Position numbers and translations under genes: made by a program
The notes under the pieces: model-generated
What the model was told of the DNA's origin: nothing
What the model saw: only the letters and a program-made list of their open reading frames with translations
Databases searched by the model: none
In this document: piece after piece, positions 43,490-54,546 of the stretch
Layout of the letters: every line of letters starts with the position of its first letter
Position numbering within the stretch: the stretch's first letter is position 1
NCBI GenBank assembly: GCA_005784505.1
Contig: VCAZ01000094.1
Coordinates: 826,501-890,500, forward strand
Direction: 5' to 3'
DNA length: 64,000 bases
Source of the DNA: Bagarius yarrelli
Taxonomy: Eukaryota; Chordata; Actinopteri; Siluriformes; Sisoridae

Positions 43490-43860
43490 GACTCTCCCTT
43501 GATCTATTTTCTTCTATCTGCTCACTGACCTTCATCCATTCATTCTGTCATTCTAGCCTACCCTCTATCACTCCATTCGCTCTCCTCTATCCCTCCATTT
43601 CCTCATCATCCTTTTCTCATTTTATGTTCTACCAGATTGTTTAGTACCTATTTGTCAATCCTCTCCTTCCATTCAATTACTATCCCTCTATACATCCTCC
43701 TTTCCAGACCATTCAATCCCTCTTTTTATTCGACCTTACTTTCCTTCATCTTCATTCATCTTTCTTCAGTCGCCTGATTACTATTTCTCCATCACTTCCA
43801 TCCACCTTTTATTTATCTTTTATCTATCATCATGCTGGGATGATATCATCTCTCCATTCA
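43490..43860 (+). repeat. Degenerate pyrimidine-rich low complexity
   Basis: About 370 bp of loosely repeated TCCATT/CTTCATC pieces, probably an aged tetranucleotide array. Confidence 0.6.
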
Positions 43861-44056
43861 TGCCGATCGGCTCGCTGCTTTTTATTTAACAGTCCACCTT
43901 TAAAACCGACAACTTTGTTACATAACAACAACGATTTGAATTAAATTACCCTTAACATTCACAGGTGACTGAAACGGTTACTATGGGAATGAGAGTGTAT
44001 TACAATCAGCGCATTAATAAAGCTTGCAGCTGAAGCAATCGCAGAGTCTCGGTTTA

Positions 44057-44773
44057 TTTAATTTAATTCAGGTTTATTTCTATAGTGCTTTTAACAATGG
44101 ATATCGTCTCACAGCAGCTTTATAGAACATTTACAAAACATCCCAAAAACATCCCTACTGATCAAGCCTGGGGCGACTGGGCCAAGAAATGTCCTTAGAT
44201 GGTACGAGGAAGAAACCTTGAGAGGAACCAGACTCAAAAGGGAACCCATCCTCATTAGGGTGACCCTTTACAGAAGAGTGTGTTTGTAGGTTATTTTATT
44301 TTAAACAGCAGGTAGTGTGATTATGACCGGTGTCCTTTCTATAATCATATACTCAGAAATATCAGAAATCTTTAAAAGGCATTATCCAACTAGAGCCGTC
44401 AATCTCTATATGCCTCCGGATCCTCACAGGGTTCTTGCCTCTTCTTACTGAAGGTCTATCAAGGCTGACACAATTTCTAGATGTCTCAGGATCCTCACAG
44501 GGTTCTTGCCTCTTCTTACTGAAGGTCTATCAAGGCTGACACAATTTCTAGATGTCTCAGGATCCTCACAGAGTTTTTGCCTCTTCTCACTGAAGGTCTA
44601 CCAGTGCTGGTCCAATCTCTGAATGCCTCAGGATCCTGGCAGGGTTCTCGCCTCTTCTCACTGAAGGTCTATCAGGGCTGACACAATTTCTAGGTGCCTT
44701 AGGATCCTGGCAGGGTTCTTTCCTCTTCTCACCGAAGGTCTACCAGTGCTGGTACAATCTCTGGATGCCTCGG
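44057..44773 (+). mobile_element. Interspersed repeat, family D, with a 71-bp tandem array
   Basis: Begins TTTATTTCTATAGTGCTTTT and AACAATGGATATCGTCTCAC, then GGAAGAAACCTTGAGAGGAA and AGACTCAAAAGGGAACCCAT. The 3' half has become a 71-bp tandem repeat (separate entry). Confidence 0.85.
44410..44764 (+). repeat. 71-bp tandem array, 5 copies, inside family D
   Basis: Each unit starts (A/G)TGCCT.(A/C)GGATCCT, then (T/C)TTGCCTCTTCT(T/C)ACTGAA, GGTCTA(T/C)CA and ends in ACAATTTCTAG or CCAATCTCTGA. Copies 1 and 2 are nearly identical. Length 355 bp is exactly five units. Confidence 0.93.
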
Positions 44774-45754
44774 AATGGGTATAAAAATGGAAACAAATGG
44801 AAGAGAATTAGTGTAGCTACTAAACACACACACACACAACCTAGAATTTACACACACAGTCTAAAATAAAGTGCACATCCACAATAAGCATGTTAATTTT
44901 TGTAACATATCATCCCTGTGTAAGAAAAGACAAGCGCACAGTTTCCTTTATTCCAGTCAGCACAGGTTTCTTGTGCTATTTAGCTTCAGCGAGATTAATT
45001 CCACATTCTTCAGTTGAGCAATTGTGCTGTCAAAGAACAATGGAGTTCATGGTGAAGAGGAAAAAGAAAAGGGCGTCGAGGGAGATGGAGCGTGTGTGTG
45101 TGGTGTGTGTAACAGTTTCACCGAGGTATAAAGACTTATATCTTTTCTGTGCTCCATTTGCTTCCATCTTCTGTGTATTAGTGGTAAATCCTACTGAATC
45201 GTCAGCATTTACGTAAGTAAAACTAAGGGTTTGGGTTGCCACATCGAAAAGTTGGTATTAGTGATTATTTAACTCTGAATTGCAATAATGTTCCATCAGT
45301 TATTTTTGCCTGGCCCAGGGATCTTCTGGAATGTGACTCATTTCTCTCTCTATTTTCAGATGCAGCCCCACCAGTTCTTTCCAGAACCTTCATGGTCCAT
45401 TTTTAAGGAAGGTTTCGGTGAATTGACTCAGTTACCAATTTTCCATCAGTTGTTTTTCCTATGCCAGAAAAAAATCCTCATTGAACTACTACATAGTTCG
45501 CTTCTGCATGCTGGCAGCCAACTAGTGGATCTAATAAGGTGGTAACCATCACAGTCTGTTGGCAATGTTGAGTATTGACGACTCTGTAGGACTGAAAAAC
45601 TTTCATTCAAAGAGCAGTTCGTATTTTGTGAAGACTCTTGCCATGTCTATCTGACATCTCAGCACCTCCCGCCGCCTTGTCATATACATCGCTATCCTCT
45701 CCAACACAAGGACCTATGCAGGTAGACTACTACTGTATCTCCCAAGCTTAGCAG

Positions 45755-46100
45755 ACCAGAAGGGTGAGATGTGTGTTATGCCTGAACTGCGGGGCCATGG
45801 TTACTGACTGCTGTCGTGTCTCATCTGTCCTACAGCTATCACCACCCAGGCCATGGGACTGCGTGATAGACCTGCTTTCTGGTGCAGTGATCCTGGAGGG
45901 GAGGATCTACCGTTTGTCCATTTCTTAACAAAAGGCCATGGAGGAGTACATCAAGGAGGCTCTCCAGAAGGGTTATATTCGACCATCTACCTCACCAGCA
46001 GTCTCCAGCTTTTTGTTTATGAGGAAGAAGGACGGAGGTTCAAGTCCCTGTGTTTTGGACTCCCAACAACGAGGTGGTCAACTGAAATGCCTGATAGACT
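45755..46100 (+). pseudogene. Decayed Ty3/Gypsy gag-pol fragment
   Basis: In changing frames: a zinc-knuckle-like CLNCG near 45785, then LSPPRPWDCVIDLL, GRIYRLSIS, KAMEEYIKEALQKGYIRPST and SPAVSSFLFMRKKDGG. This is the pre-RT and first RT motif of fish Ty3/Gypsy elements (PxRPYDCaIDLLPG ... EYI.EsL..G.IRPSsSPAgAgFFFV.KKDG). Stops and frameshifts occur throughout, and the zinc knuckle lies almost next to RT, so protease sequence is missing. No LTRs found. Confidence 0.8.
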
Positions 46101-46814
46101 AGGAAGGATTTGGGCCAGAGGAGAGATCCTGGGTAGCCATAGCTGGCATCCTCGATCCCAACCTCCTCACAGAGTTCCACCTGTCTCTTTTCGATTTTCC
46201 AGTCACTTGAATACTGATCACCTGCTCTGGTAACGACTCAGCAGACAATCATTAACATGAAAAAAACATGAATTTTACACTGGAAATACGATTAATATTT
46301 AAATTCCCTTTACATATTAAATGTATTGTTAAAATTGGCATGAGGATCAAGAGCAGATGGGATAAAAGGCTGATCAACAAATGGTTCTGTGTGCTCAGAG
46401 CTCTGGTCCTGTGTGTGTGTTTGTGTACGTGAGACAGCTTCTGAAAATGCACACACACTCACAAGTCCTTACCAGTTCCCATGTTGGCTAGCTTTTCAGA
46501 AGATTTCTTCTCAAGCTCTGCAGAAGGTTGATAAATTTATGAAACAATCGCAGTAGAAACCATGCGAAGACGTAAAGGGTAACAGTTGGTGATCTTCTGA
46601 GAGATTTGAGACATTAACCATCACTCGATCTGTTAGTACAGCCGTCGCAGCTAAAATCATATTTTTCCTCTCTGCACTTCGGCAAGTGATAAAGCGCGAT
46701 TAAAAGTATACATGATCAGATTTTACATGTTTATTTATATGTCTGGAACAATGACTTGGAGGTTGATATGCTTACGTCACACACACCATTCAAGGTTTCA
46801 TTTGGTCATTCAAG

Positions 46815-46895
46815 GCATGTGCTGGGGTGGGCTGCGCCCACCCAAATGTCTGTCTTGCCCACCCAATCAAAATTTGGTAAAGAGCGTGGTATGCA
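46815..46895. mobile_element. Unclassified repeat fragment (GTGGGC...GCCCACCC)
   Basis: GGTGGGCTGCGCCCACCC forms a hairpin and is followed by CTTGCCCACCCAATCAAAAT. A phrase common in fish repeats, family not assigned. Confidence 0.35.
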
Positions 46896-47089
46896 AATAC
46901 GTTTTTATTTTCTTTTGTACGATTTGTGATTAGATAAAAGCAGTCTGAGGTGGGCTCTGTGTTGAAAAGTTTAAGGGAGGGGTGTAAAAAGCCTCGACCA
47001 ATCACAACGCAAAACCAAATCCATCATCCCCAGCACCCGTGTCAGAAACAATTCCGACTCCCTCCGCTTTGAAAAAAAGCTAAAATCTG

Positions 47090-47185
47090 GCTCAGCGGTT
47101 CGCACTGTTGCCTCACAGCAAGAAGGTCCCAGGTTCGATTCCCAGGCAGGGGTCTTTCTGGATGGAGTTTGCATGTTCTCAGTGG
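47090..47185 (+). mobile_element. SINE family B (tRNA-like head only)
   Basis: GGCTCAGCGGTTCGCACTGT, GTTGCCTCACAGCAAGAAGG, CCCAGGTTCGATTCCCAGGC and GGAGTTTGCATGTTCTCAGT, then lost. Confidence 0.88.
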
Positions 47186-47811
47186 ACTTGGTTACAGAGT
47201 GATTGATTGACTTGTCGATTAATTACATTAATTACAAATAAATATGGACACGGATTTGACGGAAAGACTGTTGTCTTAGACACAAACCCCGAGTTACCAA
47301 GATACCCAACCCCGATTTACCAAGCATGAATCAAAGTGCAGGAAACACAGGGTTCACGTTTCTGTCCCAGACACACATAGACACACAGCACAGGAAGGAA
47401 GCAGACTTATTTTTAGAGCACCTCTTATGAACAGGTGGCTGCCCTCAAAAAATGCAGCGACAAGAATCTGATGTCGTTATACTGATGTGGGTCGAGGAGT
47501 AAAATAGGGAAGTCGTTTCTTGAAGCTTTGTTCACACATACGGTGGCTGTAGCTTAAAATCACCAGATAGTGTTATTACTAGTAATAACAGCTCTCAGTG
47601 AGAGATTTGGTGTTTGGATATAGATTTACATTATCTTCTACAGTGAAGGTGAAACAGTGTGTGCTCTTGGCCACCAACAGTGATTGGAAGAGCGGTGTTA
47701 TAAATAAATGGTGTTATTAACAGCAATACTTTTATCAGTAAGTTGGGCCCCCTACCACACCCATTTTGCACTATTACTACTAATAAAACAGATCTCTGAG
47801 GCCTCTCCAGG

Positions 47812-47910
47812 TCTGTCTGTCTCTCTATCTGTCTGTCTATCTATCTATCTATGTATCTAATTATCTGTCTGTCTGTTCGTCCGTCCGTCTGTCTGTCTAT
47901 CTATCTAAGG
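47812..47910 (+). repeat. TCTG / TATC tetranucleotide microsatellite
   Basis: (TCTG)n and (ATCT)n blocks with CGTC variants. Confidence 0.93.
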
Positions 47911-47991
47911 TTTCTCCTATTATACCTTTAATAGTGTGTTAAAATACGTTCCTGGGATTTGATCTCAGCCACAACCCCAAAACCCCTCCGG

Positions 47992-48018
47992 CCCCTAACC
48001 CTAACCCTAACCCTACCC
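47992..48018 (+). repeat. Interstitial telomere-like CCCTAA stretch
   Basis: CCCCTAACCCTAACCCTAAC then CCTACCC: three perfect CCCTAA units. Confidence 0.85.
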
Positions 48019-48477
48019 CTGTTACAATATAATACTACACCTGTTTGTTAAACCAGTCTAATGTACACTAGACATGTTGGCTTAACCTGAAACACCATTA
48101 AACCCAGTAAACTTAAAGTTCTATTTATTTCCGGTGATCTCAGCACCTCCTTCTGTACAGACGCATTAACGCTCTCGGTTCCTGCTTTTATACTCCAGTC
48201 ACATCAGGACCAGGTGCAGCTCCTGGATTGCACTTTTCTAGCAGCTGATGGGAGCAAATGATATAAAGAAAATACTCAATACTGTAGTGTTGTTCAGGTT
48301 TCTGCACTCATTCCACAGGGCTACCGCTCAGAGGTTTATCCTAATGTTCCGACAGGAGAGGAAAATACACACAGAACCATTCTAGAAATGTTCTGTGTTA
48401 CTTTAACAAAACAATAACATGATAATCACCTCGGCATTTCAGTGAAAGTGTTTCCTTTAAGGGAGATCTATGTTCAA

Positions 48478-48780
48478 TGTTCTCTCTCTCTCTCTCTCTG
48501 TCTCTCTCCATTTCTGTATGTCTCTCTCTCTCTTAATTAGTCTGTATGTCTCTCTTTCTCTCTCTGTCTGTCTGTCTGTCTCTCTCTCTGTCAATCTCTC
48601 TATCGATCTTTCTTTGTCTTTCTCTTATTTTCTCTCCCTCTCTCTGTCTCTCTCTCTCCTTTCTGTCTTTCTCGCTTTGTCTGTCTCTTTCTCTCTCTGT
48701 CTGTCTCTTTCTCTCTCTCTCTCTCACCCACACACTCTCTCATTATCTCTCTCTATCTCTCTCTGTCTCTCATTCACTCA
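48478..48780 (+). repeat. Polypyrimidine (CT)n/(TGTC)n tract
   Basis: About 300 bp of CTCTCTGTCT-type sequence with TTTGT and ATCT interruptions. Confidence 0.96.
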
Positions 48781-48807
48781 TTCCTCAAGTCTACAGGTCA
48801 GAGGTTT

Positions 48808-49262
48808 TCTAATTTAAAGACCAGGGTTCAATACCCAGCACCACCAAGCTACCACTGTTGGGCCCCTGAGCAAAAGGCCCTCGACCCCAATTGCTTAGTC
48901 GTATAACAGGGATTTACTTTATTTCATTTATTTATTTGAATTAAAAGTTCCTAATCCGGCGTATGCAGAGATGAAGAGGCGATGGTTAATATTTACATTT
49001 ACAGTATTTGGCAGGTGCCCATATCCAGATCAACTTCCATTTATCTCATTTTTATAGAACTGAGCACTGAGGGCCTTGCTCAGGGGCCCACCAGTGGCAC
49101 TATTATGGTATGATATTCCGATCATCAGTCCACCACCTTAACCACTGAGCTACCACTTCCCACTTTCTTGATCAAATTCATTCATTCATCTTCTATACCC
49201 GCTTCTTCCCTAATTCGGGGTCACAGGGATCTGCTGGAGTCTATCCCAGCCGTCTCTGAAAG
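48808..49262. mobile_element. Cluster: SINE A (+), SINE A (-), SINE B (-)
   Basis: 48808-48912 is family A on plus (AATACCCAGCACCACCAAGC). 48990-49161 is family A on minus with complete head and tail (GTGGTAGCTCAGTGGTTAAG on the minus strand). 49174-49262 is a family-B 3' end on minus (TCTATACCCGCTTCTTCCCT). Confidence 0.88.
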
Positions 49263-49265
49263 GAC

Positions 49266-49566
49266 GAAAGACAGGAGGAGGACCCTCTCTCATTCTCTTT
49301 TTCTCACCCCCCCTATCATTCTCTCTTTCTCACCCCCCCTCTCTCATTCTCTCTCTCTCATTCTCTTTCTTACCCCCCTCTCTCATTCTCATTCCCTCTC
49401 TCTCTCATTCCTCCTCGCTCATTCTATCTCATCTCCCCCTCTCTCATTCTCTCATCACCGTTTCTCATTCTCTCACCCCCCCTTTTTTCTCTTTCTCGCT
49501 CTCTCTTTTATTCTCTCCCTCTCTTTCTTACTCCCGCTCTCTCTTTCTCTCTATCTCCCCCTCTTT

Positions 49567-49609
<43 letters not shown>

Positions 49610-49619
49610 GCGCGCGCAC
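49266..49619 (+). repeat. (CT)n tract, (CA)n and (CG)n next to UBE2E3 exon 1
   Basis: Pyrimidine tract 49283-49568, (CA)n 49569-49607, then CGCGCGCGCGCAC to 49619. It directly borders the presumed UBE2E3 promoter. Confidence 0.95.
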
Positions 49620-49620
49620 G

Positions 49621-49779
49621 GCCCGTTCAGCGCCCTCTTTCGGTCGGATCCCGGAAGCGCAACGCTTCCTCCTTCTTCCTGCTCTCCAATGTTCGTCGTC
49701 CTTCTCCTCCTCCGGCTCCATTTCGACAGGATTTTTCATCCTCCCAACCGCCCCGGATCAGGACACGACCGCGTCTAAG
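49621..49779 (+). other. ube2e3: Probable UBE2E3 non-coding exon 1 and promoter
   Basis: A CpG-containing, repeat-free stretch with an ETS-like CCCGGAAGC (about 49650) ends in GCGTCTAAG|GTAAAC, a good donor. No ATG frame continues into the coding exon, so it would be 5' UTR; a non-coding first exon is known for mammalian UBE2E3. The 5' end is arbitrary. The donor is the best local choice but is not proven to join 52815. Confidence 0.5.
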
Positions 49780-49892
49780 GTAAACGGGAAGATCTGGGGT
49801 TCGAACCGGGACCGAACAGCGTGCTGCGTTTTTATTTAGTCGCTGAAGAAAGCAAAGAAGAAGAAGGAGAAGAAGAAGAAGCGCGATCGCGA

Positions 49893-49910
49893 CAGAGAGA
49901 GAGAGAGAGG

Positions 49911-49941
<31 letters not shown>

Positions 49942-50052
49942 TAAGGGGGGTAGGAGTGAAAGGAGAGAGAGAGAGAGAGAGAGAGAGAGTAAAGGGGGGG
50001 GTAGGAGTAAAAGGAGAGAGAGAGAGAGAGAGACAGAGAGAGAGAGAGAGAA
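49893..50052 (+). repeat. (GA)n array with an internal ~55-bp duplication
   Basis: (GA)n interrupted twice by GTAAGGGGGGTAGGAGT(G/A)AA-like phrases (about 49940 and 49990), so a small higher-order repeat. Confidence 0.93.
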
Positions 50053-50387
50053 GAAAAAAAAACTGACTTCACGCATCAGTTGCTGATAGTGGGGCATAAA
50101 CAAACCTCGCTCGCGCGCGCGCGCCTCCAAAAAAATTTCCCCGCACAAAAAGCAATAAAATGAAGGGATAAAAAAATGAAGGGATAATAAAATGAAGGGA
50201 TAATGAAATGGGTGATAGAATCAGAGAATCAGCGCCGAGTTCCGACAGACACGCGCTCCGTTTCAGCTTTAAAGTCCAGTCGTTTGATTCTTTAATACTG
50301 CCTTCTATTGCACCTTTCGATCTGCCCCACTCCGCCCCCCCACGCTTAATGCATGTGCGAATATTATTGACATTTCAGTGAAAGTGT

Positions 50388-50519
50388 TTCCGTCTGTCTG
50401 TCTCTGTCTGTCTGTCTCTCTCTGTCTGTCTGTCACTCTCTGTCTGTCGCTCTCTGGTGTTTGTCTGTCTCTCTGTCTGTCTGCTTCTCTCTCTCCCTCT
50501 CTCTTTGTCTGTCTGTCTG

Positions 50520-50563
<44 letters not shown>

Positions 50564-50729
50564 TCTGTCTGTCTGTCTCCCTCTCTTTCTGTCACTCTCT
50601 CTCTCTCTCTCTTTCTCTCGCTCTCTCACTCTCTCTGTCTCTCTCTCTTTCTCTCTCGCTCTCTCACACACACTCTCTCTCTCTCTCTGTCTGTCTGTCT
50701 CTCTTATTCTGTCTCTATCTCTCACACTT

Positions 50730-50776
<47 letters not shown>
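50388..50776 (+). repeat. (CT)n/(TGTC)n polypyrimidine tract
   Basis: Nearly 390 bp of CTGTCTGTCTCTCT-type sequence. Open frames here (up to 165 codons) are artefacts. Confidence 0.97.
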
Positions 50777-50778
<2 letters not shown>

Positions 50779-51123
50779 CTTCCGATATGTAATTACGACA
50801 GGTAATTTCCACTCTGTACACTGGCATGTGATTGGTTGTAATGTTGCATATGGAGCTCCTGAAGCCCATCGGTGAACGTGTGCATGTTTGACACATGGGT
50901 TTGGAGGAGAAGAAGAAGACAAAAAAATGTCCTTGCAGAATGACAACAGTTTGGATCCCACTGGTCACGTCACTCGTAATTCCGCTCTGTCTCACTCTGT
51001 GTGTGTGATAAAGTTTGTTCCGCGGAGGCGACTGGAAGTCAGATGGATGAAGTTGGAAGATCTGATCAAGTAGGCCGCCATGATGAGTCTGAACCCAAGA
51101 ACTTTCTGTTTTTTTTTCTTCCT

Positions 51124-51640
51124 GACTTTTACAGCATTTAGCAGATGTTCTTATCCAGAGCAACTTACATTTATCTTATTTATACAACTGAGCAATTGGG
51201 GGTTAAGGGCCTTGCTCAAGTGGTGGTGCTGGGAATCAAACCCACAATCTTCGGGTTGGTAGTCCAACACCTTAACCATGAGCCACCACTTCCCTTGATT
51301 CTTGACTTTGTGATCTTCTTACATTTACAGCATTTGGCAGATGTTCTTATTATTACATTCATCTCTTTTAGACAATTTGGGGTTAAGGGCCTTGCTCAGG
51401 GGCCCAACAGTGGTGGCTTGGTGGTGCCAGTATTGGGTCTTGAACTCAATCCTCAGCTAAATGGATGTCACTGTTTAGCGCTAAATCTTACGTTTACGTA
51501 CCTGGAATTTGGCAGACACCTTTATCCCTCATCCTCCCATCGCCTTCAACTCAGCAGTTAAGTGTTAAGGGCCTTGCCCAGGGGCCCAGCAGTGGCAGCT
51601 TGCTGGTGTTGGCAATCAAACCCTATCATCATCTGACCAA
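51124..51640 (-). mobile_element. Three family-A SINE copies in a row, minus strand
   Basis: Copies at 51124-51296 (tail TTACAGCATTTAGCAGATGT on plus, head GAGCCACCACTTCCC), 51321-51457 and 51486-51640. The last two lack the head. Divergence between copies suggests separate insertions or old duplications. Confidence 0.9.
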
Positions 51641-51959
51641 TTTTCAGGTTTTTTTGGTCTGTTGTGGATGTGAAAAACTCCCTCTTCCCCCCCGGTTCCC
51701 TTAGGGTTCCTCCAGGGTTCTCCTCCTAAATGGTTTCTCTGATCTGCGGCACAGCTTCTATAGATCGTCTCTCATCTCATCTGAATGGTTCCCCTGGAGG
51801 GACAAAGATAAATCGGTCTGTAAGAGGTTTTAGTGAAGACGTGTATCTGATCTCCAGGATGGTGTTTATCAGAAGGAAATGCTGGGTCAGATCTCACCAC
51901 AGCAAAAAAAAAAAAAAACCCCAAACAGATTCTGAAACAAATGTGTCATAGTGTAACAG

Positions 51960-52176
51960 GATGTCCCTCTCCCTCTTCTTCCTCCTCCCCTTCTTCCTCT
52001 TCTTCTTCTTCTTCTTCTCAATTTTAGTAATAATAATAGACTTCGATAGCAGCAGGGGCGCCATTACATTTCCATTTATTTCTGTTTCTCATTTGATTTT
52101 ATACATTCTTTTCTTTTTAGTTCGTTCCTATTTATTTCTTCCTTCTTTTTTCTTTTTCCCTCCTCCTCTCTTTTTC

Positions 52177-52212
<36 letters not shown>

Positions 52213-52438
52213 GTCTTCCTTCTTTTCTACCTTACTATTTCCATCCTTCCTTTCTTCCTAGCTTCCTTCCTTCCTTCCTTCTCTTGACTTCCTAATTTCC
52301 TTCCTTCCTTTCTTTTTTCCTTTCTTCCTTCCCTCCTTCCTTCCTTCTCTTAACCTCCATCCTTCCTTCTTCCCTTCTCTTGACTTCCTTCCTTCCTTCA
52401 TCCTCCTTTTTTTTGCTTTGTCCTATTTATTCCTTCCT

Positions 52439-52485
<47 letters not shown>

Positions 52486-52615
52486 GCCTTCCTTCTTTTC
52501 TACCTTCCTATTTCCTTCCTTTCTTCTCTTGACTTCCTAATTTCCTTCCTTCCTTCCTTTCTTCTCTTAACTTTCTTCCTTCCTTCCCTCCTTCCTTTCT
52601 TCCTTTCCTTGTTTT
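51960..52615 (+). repeat. (TTTC)n/(TTCC)n pyrimidine tract
   Basis: About 650 bp, mainly CTTTCTTTCTTTC and CCTTCCTTCCTTC, with a perfect (TTTC)n near 52437-52484. Ends about 200 bp before the coding exon. Confidence 0.96.
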
Positions 52616-52827
52616 ATTTCAAAAAGTCAACACACTTTAGGTGGTGTCTAATCACCTGTGCATGAAGTCGCAATAATGCTTACCTTTGCACCCTCGGTTC
52701 TTTAATTTCCCCTCTTCTTCTGCTTTCTAAGTTTCCTGTTTTACGATCTCATGTCCCGCGAAACACCACAGCGCTCCGTAAACTCATAACCGTTTCCTTG
52801 TTTTCATCATCAAGGTGGGGAAAAAAA

Positions 52828-53033
52828 ATGTCCGGAGAAAGGCAGAGGTCAGACGACGAGAGTCCCAGCACCAGCAGCGGCAGCTCAGACGCCGATCAGA
52901 GAGATCCTCCTGTAGCAGAAGCTGAGGAACAGGAGGACAGGAAGCAGCCCACACCTCCACAACAGCAGCAGCAAAAGAAAGCAACCAAACAGTCCAGCAA
53001 AACCCCGGCCAAGCTCTCCTCCAGCGCTAAAAG
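52828..53033 (+). CDS. ube2e3: UBE2E3 first coding exon
   Basis: 68 codons plus AG of a split Arg. The likely exon starts at 52815 after TTCATCATCAAG, with a short 13-base leader before ATG. The frame is open upstream to 52798, but the human-matching Met is at 52828. It ends AAAAG|GTCATT. Content is Ser/Asp/Glu-rich, then Gln/Lys-rich. Confidence 0.95.
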
Positions 53034-53972
53034 GTCATTTCTTGCGGCTACCTTTTCACAATCTCAGCACGCTCCTCATTTCTTCAGAGATCTTTAGAAC
53101 GACTCATACACAGCGCTGGTTCCTCAGCGGACAGGGTTTATTCATTAACCAGAGCAACATAAAGCAGCATTATTAGGCTCATTAGCTAGTACATAAAAAC
53201 ACTAAGACTTGGTAAATGTGTAACTCATTACGCCGCGGCTGTAGACGTGAGCTGACACCGACTCGACCCGGGCAGGAAATGTCGCATGCGTTTTATTCAG
53301 GAAAGCTCCACTTTCTCCACTCTTTCAGGAACCGTGTCATGTGACTGTGGGGATTTGATCATTTAACTACAATAGTGTTGTTGAAATCAGAATCTAATGT
53401 TGAGGTGAGGAGGTCTGGGGTGCAGTCGGTGTTCCGGTTCATCCCAAAGTTGTTCGGTTTAAGGGGGGTCGAGTCAGAATCAGGGCCCTTGAGTTCTTTT
53501 ACTCCAATCAGAACACAGCATGTCTTTATGGAGGTCATGAGTTTTGTGCACAGGGACATTGTCATGCTGGAACAGTGATTGTTCCAGTGAAGGGTAAATT
53601 GTAAAGCATGCGATGTGTGACAACAGCGCTAATACCGGTATCACTGTGGGGTATGTGCGGTATGTGCTTAGTAATTAGCTTTTGCATTTCAGGTTAATTT
53701 TAGCGACAATCTGCAATTCATTTAAATGAATAATTGGGGGTTAAGAGCCTTGTTCAGGGGCCCAACAGTGGTATCTTGGTTGTACTGGGAATCGAACCCA
53801 CAGTTTTCTGGTTCCACGGTGGGCAAGTGACGTGCGACACTGCAGCAAGCCTAATGTGACCAATCAAATAGCCTGGTAACTATTCCGCTTTCCAGGTCAC
53901 ATGACTAACATCCCTAAACTCTCTTTGAAAAATGGGTGCTTTCGAACTTTACAAAATTTAATATATATAAAC

Positions 53973-54010
<38 letters not shown>

Positions 54011-54511
54011 TAAAGCAGGACTAGGAAACCTCGCATGTTTACATGTGGGACGCGGTAGTGATAAAACTGCCCTCCCCCATGTCGAAATCATCCCGAAACC
54101 TGCCCTGCCCTGTCCTAACAGACTTCTCTCTCTCTCTTGCCCGCTAACGCTATCGTGACAGTCCCTCAGAGCTCCTGTCAGATACTCAAATTTTTCCACC
54201 CCTTCAATTCCCTCCCCTTTTGTGCCTCATTTGCATGGAAGCTTTTACAGCCAGGCTTTTGTGCTTAAAGTGGGTAGAATGTCCAATGGCAGGGTCTGGG
54301 ATGAGGGGGCGTGGCCTTTGGATCAGAAGTTCTTTCCCGATTTATTCCGGATTGAGCTCCGGCCTGCGAGAACAAAGAGGCAGCAGCCATGTTAGCTGGA
54401 ACGAGGCGTGTAGTTAGTGCTGCTTTGGTAGAGGGCACTGAAAATCGCACTACAGCTTACACACACACACACACACACACACACTTACACGGATCTCGCT
54501 CACCCCCACTC

Positions 54512-54546
<35 letters not shown>

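Larger units (their letters stand above)
13577..49620. other. Intergenic region between divergent CWC22 and UBE2E3
   Basis: About 36 kb with no supported protein gene. It is made of SINEs, decayed LINE, hAT and Ty3/Gypsy pieces, minisatellites, microsatellites and some low-repeat blocks (about 17030-17400, 22040-22760, 24190-24600, 29160-29700, 38130-38420) that may be regulatory. Other unlisted stretches, such as 16150-17000, 21750-22000, 26880-27400, 32040-32600, 46240-46780 and 47190-47800, show nothing recognisable. Confidence 0.7.
49780..52814. other. UBE2E3 intron 1 (5' UTR intron)
   Basis: Contains (GA)n 49893-50050, a short CGCGCGCGCG run near 50115, a (CT)n/(TGTC)n tract 50388-50776, three family-A SINEs on minus (51124-51640), and a pyrimidine tract 51960-52615. 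Region 51650-51960 is unassigned. Confidence 0.6.

Noticed and set aside
45288..45545. 85-codon open frame starting MFHQLFLPGPG
   Set aside because: No recognisable family; short chance frame with a repeated TTCCATCAGTT phrase, upstream of a decayed Ty3/Gypsy relic.
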